From contig NZ_CAIJDE010000052.1 of NCBI RefSeq assembly GCF_903819335.1, forward strand, positions 1 to 42,221: a stretch of 42,221 nucleotides of DNA, in the 5' to 3' direction. This document shows, one piece after another, positions 39,542 to 42,221 of the stretch. Source of the stretch: Flavobacterium panici (GTDB lineage: Bacteria; Bacteroidota; Bacteroidia; Flavobacteriales; Flavobacteriaceae). Below the pieces are notes generated by a model, which did no database searches, was not told the DNA's origin, and was given only the letters and a program-made list of their open reading frames with translations. Every line of letters begins with the position of its first letter. Position 1 is the stretch's first letter. A program made the translations under genes and the position numbers.

Positions 39542-40066
39542 TTATTTTTTAGCTACAGAAACAAAATATTTATTTCCGTCACCCATTGTAAGTTTTACAC
39601 GCTCGTCGCAAAGGTCAATTGCATAAACGGCACTTTCGTAACAGCTGCAAGTTGTGTTTTTGTCTTTAGACATTTCAGTTTTACAATTGTTATTTTTGAA
39701 TGTTGCTAATTGTGGAGTATATAAACTTACTAAATCTGTAGAAGCAGTAACTAAAGAGATAATACTTGCAGAATTATTATTAGTAATTCTGTAAACAATT
39801 CTATCAGTATAGTTTACTTCATTTACAGTTACTTTACGAATATAAGTGTAAGCTGTAGATTCTGTACTTGGCTCCTTTACTTCAAATTTAAATCCAACCG
39901 CACGAATTGCAATATCAAATTGTGACTGAGAGTTTAAACTCGCCCAATTTGTTAAAGTACTAATAGATGGAAATGGGTTTGCATTTGCAGCTGGGGCATT
40001 AGTTTGCGCTTGCGAACTAAAAATGGTCAAGAACATCAAGCAGATCGTGGGTAAAAATGCTTTCAT
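39542..40066 (-). CDS. Secreted protein of unknown function
   Basis: A 174-residue exported protein. The signal peptide MKAFLPTICLMFLTIFSSQAQ fixes the start at 40066; an earlier ATG at 40123 would give a leader unlike a signal peptide. The mature protein has an alanine- and asparagine-rich linker, then a domain with FDIAIRAVGFKFEV, mostly beta strands, and four cysteines at the end (NNNCKTEM, TCSCYESAVYAIDLCDE) that could form disulfides. I do not recognise the family. A TAACTTTG promoter box on the minus strand at 40251-40258 would give a long leader. Confidence 0.75.
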   Translation of the reverse strand: MKAFLPTICLMFLTIFSSQAQTNAPAANANPFPSISTLTNWASLNSQSQFDIAIRAVGFKFEVKEPSTESTAYTYIRKVTVNEVNYTDRIVYRITNNNSASIISLVTASTDLVSLYTPQLATFKNNNCKTEMSKDKNTTCSCYESAVYAIDLCDERVKLTMGDGNKYFVSVAKK

Positions 40067-40565
40067 AGTGGAGTTTTTAATTTTTAATTTTTGCCTACTC
40101 TTTATGGTTTTCGGCGTTCCCATTCGTTTTTTAATAACAAAACAACAACATAACGATTGAAAATCAAAATTGTTTTACATGAATTGTTATTATATTAATA
40201 TTAAAGTTTAAAATCTATAAAAACTCAATATAAGACTGAAATTTTCTAAACAAAGTTAAATGTAAGAAAATTTTAATTTAAAAGACAAAAAAATGTATTT
40301 AATCGATAAAATTTGCACTTAATCGATAATTTTGTCATTTTATTCTTATTGAATCCAAAATTATCATCTCCTAAAATACAAAATTTAAGAAATAATTGAT
40401 TTATTATTAGGTTTTTTAATGCGTTTTAAAATTGATGCTTTCTGCAAAATATTGATATATAGTATATTATTGATTTTATTTTCAAGAATATTGTATGTAA
40501 ATTTGCAAACTCTTTAATAGAGATGTAAATATAATATCTTACTACTATAAATGTAGTGCATTCCT
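40067..40565. other. AT-rich divergent gap upstream of the secreted protein and mtaB
   Basis: About 500 bases without a gene. Contents seen: a TAACTTTG box on the minus strand (40251-40258); a direct repeat TTAATCGATAA (at 40309 and 40320); a TAATTTTG box on the plus strand (40327-40334); and the TAAATTTG box at 40498-40505 nearest to mtaB. Length suggests that it also holds regulation I cannot identify. Confidence 0.5.
40498..40505 (+). promoter_or_regulatory. -7 promoter box for mtaB
   Basis: TAAATTTG matches TAnnTTTG. A TTG at 40470-40472 is 25 bases upstream, slightly too far for a good -33 box. Leader of about 55 bases. Confidence 0.4.
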
Positions 40566-41900
40566 ATGGAAAATAGAAAAAAAGTTGCTTTTTATACGCT
40601 TGGCTGCAAATTGAATTTCTCAGAAACCTCTACGATTGCCCGAAACTTTAATGATGAAGGTTTTGATCGTGTCGATTTTGAAGAAATTGCAGATATATAT
40701 GTTATCAATACCTGTTCTGTAACAGAAAATGCAGATAAGCAGTTTAAGCAGGTTGTAAAAAAGGCAATGAAACTTAATGATAAAGCATTTGTTGCAGCAG
40801 TTGGATGTTATGCACAATTAAAACCAGAAGAATTAGCAGCCGTTGACGGTGTTGATTTAGTTCTGGGAGCTACCGAGAAATTTAAAATCACAGACTATAT
40901 TCATGATTTGAGCAAAAATGATATGGGTGAAGTTCATTCCTGCGAAATTGCCGAAGCTGATTTTTATGTGGGAAGTTACTCCATTGGTGATCGTACGCGT
41001 GCCTTTTTGAAAGTTCAGGACGGCTGTGATTATAAATGTACGTATTGCACCATTCCGTTAGCACGTGGAATTTCAAGAAGTGACGCTTTAGAAAATGTCT
41101 TAAAAAATGCCAAAGAAATTTCGGCTCAAAATATCAGGGAAATTGTTTTAACCGGAGTTAATATTGGAGATTATGGAAAAGGCGAATTCGGGAATAAAAA
41201 ACACGAACATACTTTTCTTGATTTAGTTAAAGCTTTAGATGAAGTTGAAGGAATTGAACGTCTTCGTATTTCATCTATTGAACCGAATTTATTGAAAAAT
41301 GAAACTATAGATTTCGTTTCAAAAAGCCGAACTTTTGTACCGCATTTCCATATTCCGTTACAATCAGGAAGCAACGATATTTTAAAACTAATGAAACGTC
41401 GTTATTTACGTGAAGTTTATACAGATCGTGTCAATAAAATTCGTGAAGTTATGCCGCACGCTTGTATTGGTGTCGATGTAATTGTTGGTTTCCCTGGTGA
41501 AACAGACGAACATTTCTTAGAAACGTATCATTTCTTAAACGAAATGGATATTTCTTATCTGCACGTTTTCACTTATTCTGAAAGAGACAATACTGAAGCT
41601 GCAGATATGCCGGGAGTTGTTCCTGCAAATGTAAGAGCAAAACGAAGTAAAATGTTACGCGGATTATCGGTTAAAAAACGTCGTGCTTTCTACGAAAGCC
41701 AAATCGGAACAAACAGAACTGTTTTATTCGAAAGCGAAAATAAAGAAGGTTACATTCACGGTTTTACAGAAAACTACGTAAAAGTAAAAACGCCATGGAA
41801 TCCGGAACTGATTAATACTTTACACGAAATCAATTTGACAAAAATTGATGAAGACGGAAGTGTTCGTTTGGAGTTTGTAAATAAATTGGCGGAAGCTTAA
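40566..41900 (+). CDS. mtaB: tRNA t6A37 methylthiotransferase MtaB
   Basis: A 444-residue radical-SAM methylthiotransferase that turns t6A37 into ms2t6A37 in tRNAs reading ANN codons. The N-terminal UPF0004 domain holds Cys14 in TLGCKLN, Cys50 in NTCSVTE and Cys81 in VGCYAQ, ligands of the auxiliary 4Fe-4S cluster. The radical-SAM motif is CDYKCTYCTIP near 152-162. VIVGFPGETDEHF and the TRAM domain (about 380-444) follow. TLGCKLNFSE rather than MiaB-type TYGCQMN sets it in the MtaB group. It appears monocistronic. Confidence 0.94.
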   Translation: MENRKKVAFYTLGCKLNFSETSTIARNFNDEGFDRVDFEEIADIYVINTCSVTENADKQFKQVVKKAMKLNDKAFVAAVGCYAQLKPEELAAVDGVDLVLGATEKFKITDYIHDLSKNDMGEVHSCEIAEADFYVGSYSIGDRTRAFLKVQDGCDYKCTYCTIPLARGISRSDALENVLKNAKEISAQNIREIVLTGVNIGDYGKGEFGNKKHEHTFLDLVKALDEVEGIERLRISSIEPNLLKNETIDFVSKSRTFVPHFHIPLQSGSNDILKLMKRRYLREVYTDRVNKIREVMPHACIGVDVIVGFPGETDEHFLETYHFLNEMDISYLHVFTYSERDNTEAADMPGVVPANVRAKRSKMLRGLSVKKRRAFYESQIGTNRTVLFESENKEGYIHGFTENYVKVKTPWNPELINTLHEINLTKIDEDGSVRLEFVNKLAEA

Positions 41901-41914
41901 AAATACATGTGATT

Positions 41915-41949
41915 TAACTTTGTCAAAGTTTAAAACTTTGACAAAGTTA
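41915..41949. repeat. AACTTTGTCAAAGTT palindrome after mtaB
   Basis: Perfect 17-base arms TAACTTTGTCAAAGTTT (41915-41931) and AAACTTTGACAAAGTTA (41933-41949), one base apart. It is 14 bases after the mtaB stop. No T run follows. Confidence 0.9.
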
Positions 41950-41974
41950 TCGCGACATCCATATATCCAAAGTA

Positions 41975-42080
41975 TTGTCATTTCGACCGAAGGGAGAAAT
42001 CGCACTAGTTTGTCGACAAAGATTGGAGATTTTCTTTGCGGAATTACTAGTGCGATTTCTCCCTTCGGTCGAAATGACAA
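41975..42080. repeat. 106-bp MITE-like element with 35-bp perfect terminal inverted repeats
   Basis: The arms at 41975-42009 and 42046-42080 are perfect reverse complements over 35 bases, beginning TTGTCATTTCGACCGAAGGG and ending at ACTAGT. The 36-base centre itself pairs partly (CAAAGA with TCTTTG). There is no coding capacity. CATTTCGACCGAAG-type palindromes are remembered as multi-copy in flavobacterial genomes. Confidence 0.8.
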
Positions 42081-42082
42081 AT

Positions 42083-42112
42083 AAAAAAGCCTCATAAAAA
42101 GAGGCTTTTTTA
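42083..42112. terminator. Bidirectional terminator before the IS end
   Basis: AAAAAAGCCTC pairs with GAGGCTTTTTT around ATAAAAA, with A and T runs at both sides. It is far from mtaB (about 180 bases) and could also shield the chromosome from IS transcription. Confidence 0.8.
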
Positions 42113-42127
42113 TTTTATAACTTGTCT

Positions 42128-42221
42128 TGTCCTGAAATAGCGATACAAAAAAAAGATCGTTATGGAAAAACAAACAAGTTATGTTAAGCGAAGCCAGCGA
42201 GACTATAGTATGTCGCTGAAG
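42128..42221 (+). mobile_element. Left end of an IS3-family insertion sequence (truncated by window end)
   Basis: TGTCCTGAAATAGCGATACA begins with TG and has the look of an IS3-type terminal inverted repeat, 34 bases before a transposase start. The right end and the target duplication lie outside the window, so the exact boundary is a proposal. Confidence 0.65.
42162..42221 (+). CDS. IS3-family transposase OrfA, N-terminus only
   Basis: Twenty codons open to the window edge, reading MEKQTSYVKRSQRDYSMSLK. This matches the remembered start of flavobacterial IS3 OrfA proteins, where YVKRTQRDYSMSFKLQVV leads into the helix-turn-helix. OrfA binds the IS ends; OrfB, made by frameshift fusion, carries the DDE catalytic site and would lie further right. 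The rest of the gene is missing because the window stops. Confidence 0.7.
   Translation, partial: MEKQTSYVKRSQRDYSMSLK

Noticed and set aside
41820..42173. 117-codon open frame on the minus strand across the mtaB end and palindromes
   Set aside because: It runs through the mtaB end, two palindromes and a terminator; the translation follows the inverted repeats and shows no domain.

Overview
The window is a stretch of core chromosome from a Flavobacteriaceae member, most likely a Flavobacterium. This rests on several things seen in the sequence: AT-rich DNA, start codons with A-rich leaders and no clear Shine-Dalgarno sites, repeated TAnnTTTG promoter boxes (the Bacteroidetes sigma -7 element), and a gene set typical of the family (PafA-type phosphatase, long GAPDH, two-subunit methylmalonyl-CoA mutase, DnaJ with half a zinc finger). 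It opens inside the 3' end of a 5S rRNA gene and closes inside the left end of an IS3-family insertion sequence. No prophage, CRISPR array, secretion cluster or defence island is visible.

Layout. 1-7000: 5S rRNA end and terminator, secreted phosphatase pafA, alanine dehydrogenase ald facing away from an Lrp/AsnC regulator across a gap with a consensus Lrp operator, long GAPDH, and a periplasmic HtrA/Deg protease. 7000-11200: dapF, a GNAT acetyltransferase, mltG, a DUF2279 membrane protein and a lysozyme-like protein, that is, cell-wall precursor and peptidoglycan genes. 11200-16120 (minus strand): udk, a candidate structured RNA, ftsB/divIC, mcmB, a tiny antitoxin-like gene and mcmA. 16390-21690 (minus strand): dnaA with a low-molecular-weight phosphatase, then an rsmI-like methyltransferase, a TonB-domain protein, a methionine-type aminotransferase and a 2,4-dienoyl-CoA-reductase-type SDR. 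21880-29780: YbgC-type thioesterase, YigZ/IMPACT protein, HAD phosphatase overlapping ribD, GNAT, prmC, a frameshifted small gene, a MacB-type permease and hisS. 29780-32480: repeats, tRNA-Trp, a possible small RNA, then grpE-dnaJ. 32570-39460 (plus strand): ABC-2 exporter pair, an NtrC-like response regulator without DNA-binding domain, a one-domain DEAD-box-like protein, an alpha/beta hydrolase, a DUF2007 protein, a Cof-type HAD phosphatase and a GNAT. 39540-42221: a secreted protein of unknown function, mtaB, palindromic elements and the IS end.

The most striking non-gene signal is in the intergenic spaces. Many gaps carry a palindrome or fold-back built from short repeated words, and the word family differs from gap to gap: CAGTCTCAGT, ATCTAAAATCTAAA, AAATTCCAAATTCC, CTAAGTTTCTGAG, CACGCAGATTT, CTGCAAGGTTT, CGCAAAG and CATTTCGACCGAAG. 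Some reach into genes. One palindrome family supplies the last codons and TAG stop of two neighbouring reading frames, and a GAGTTTTGAGTT tract is read in frame near the N-terminus of mcmA. Protein functions are read from motifs and remembered family features; no database search was run.
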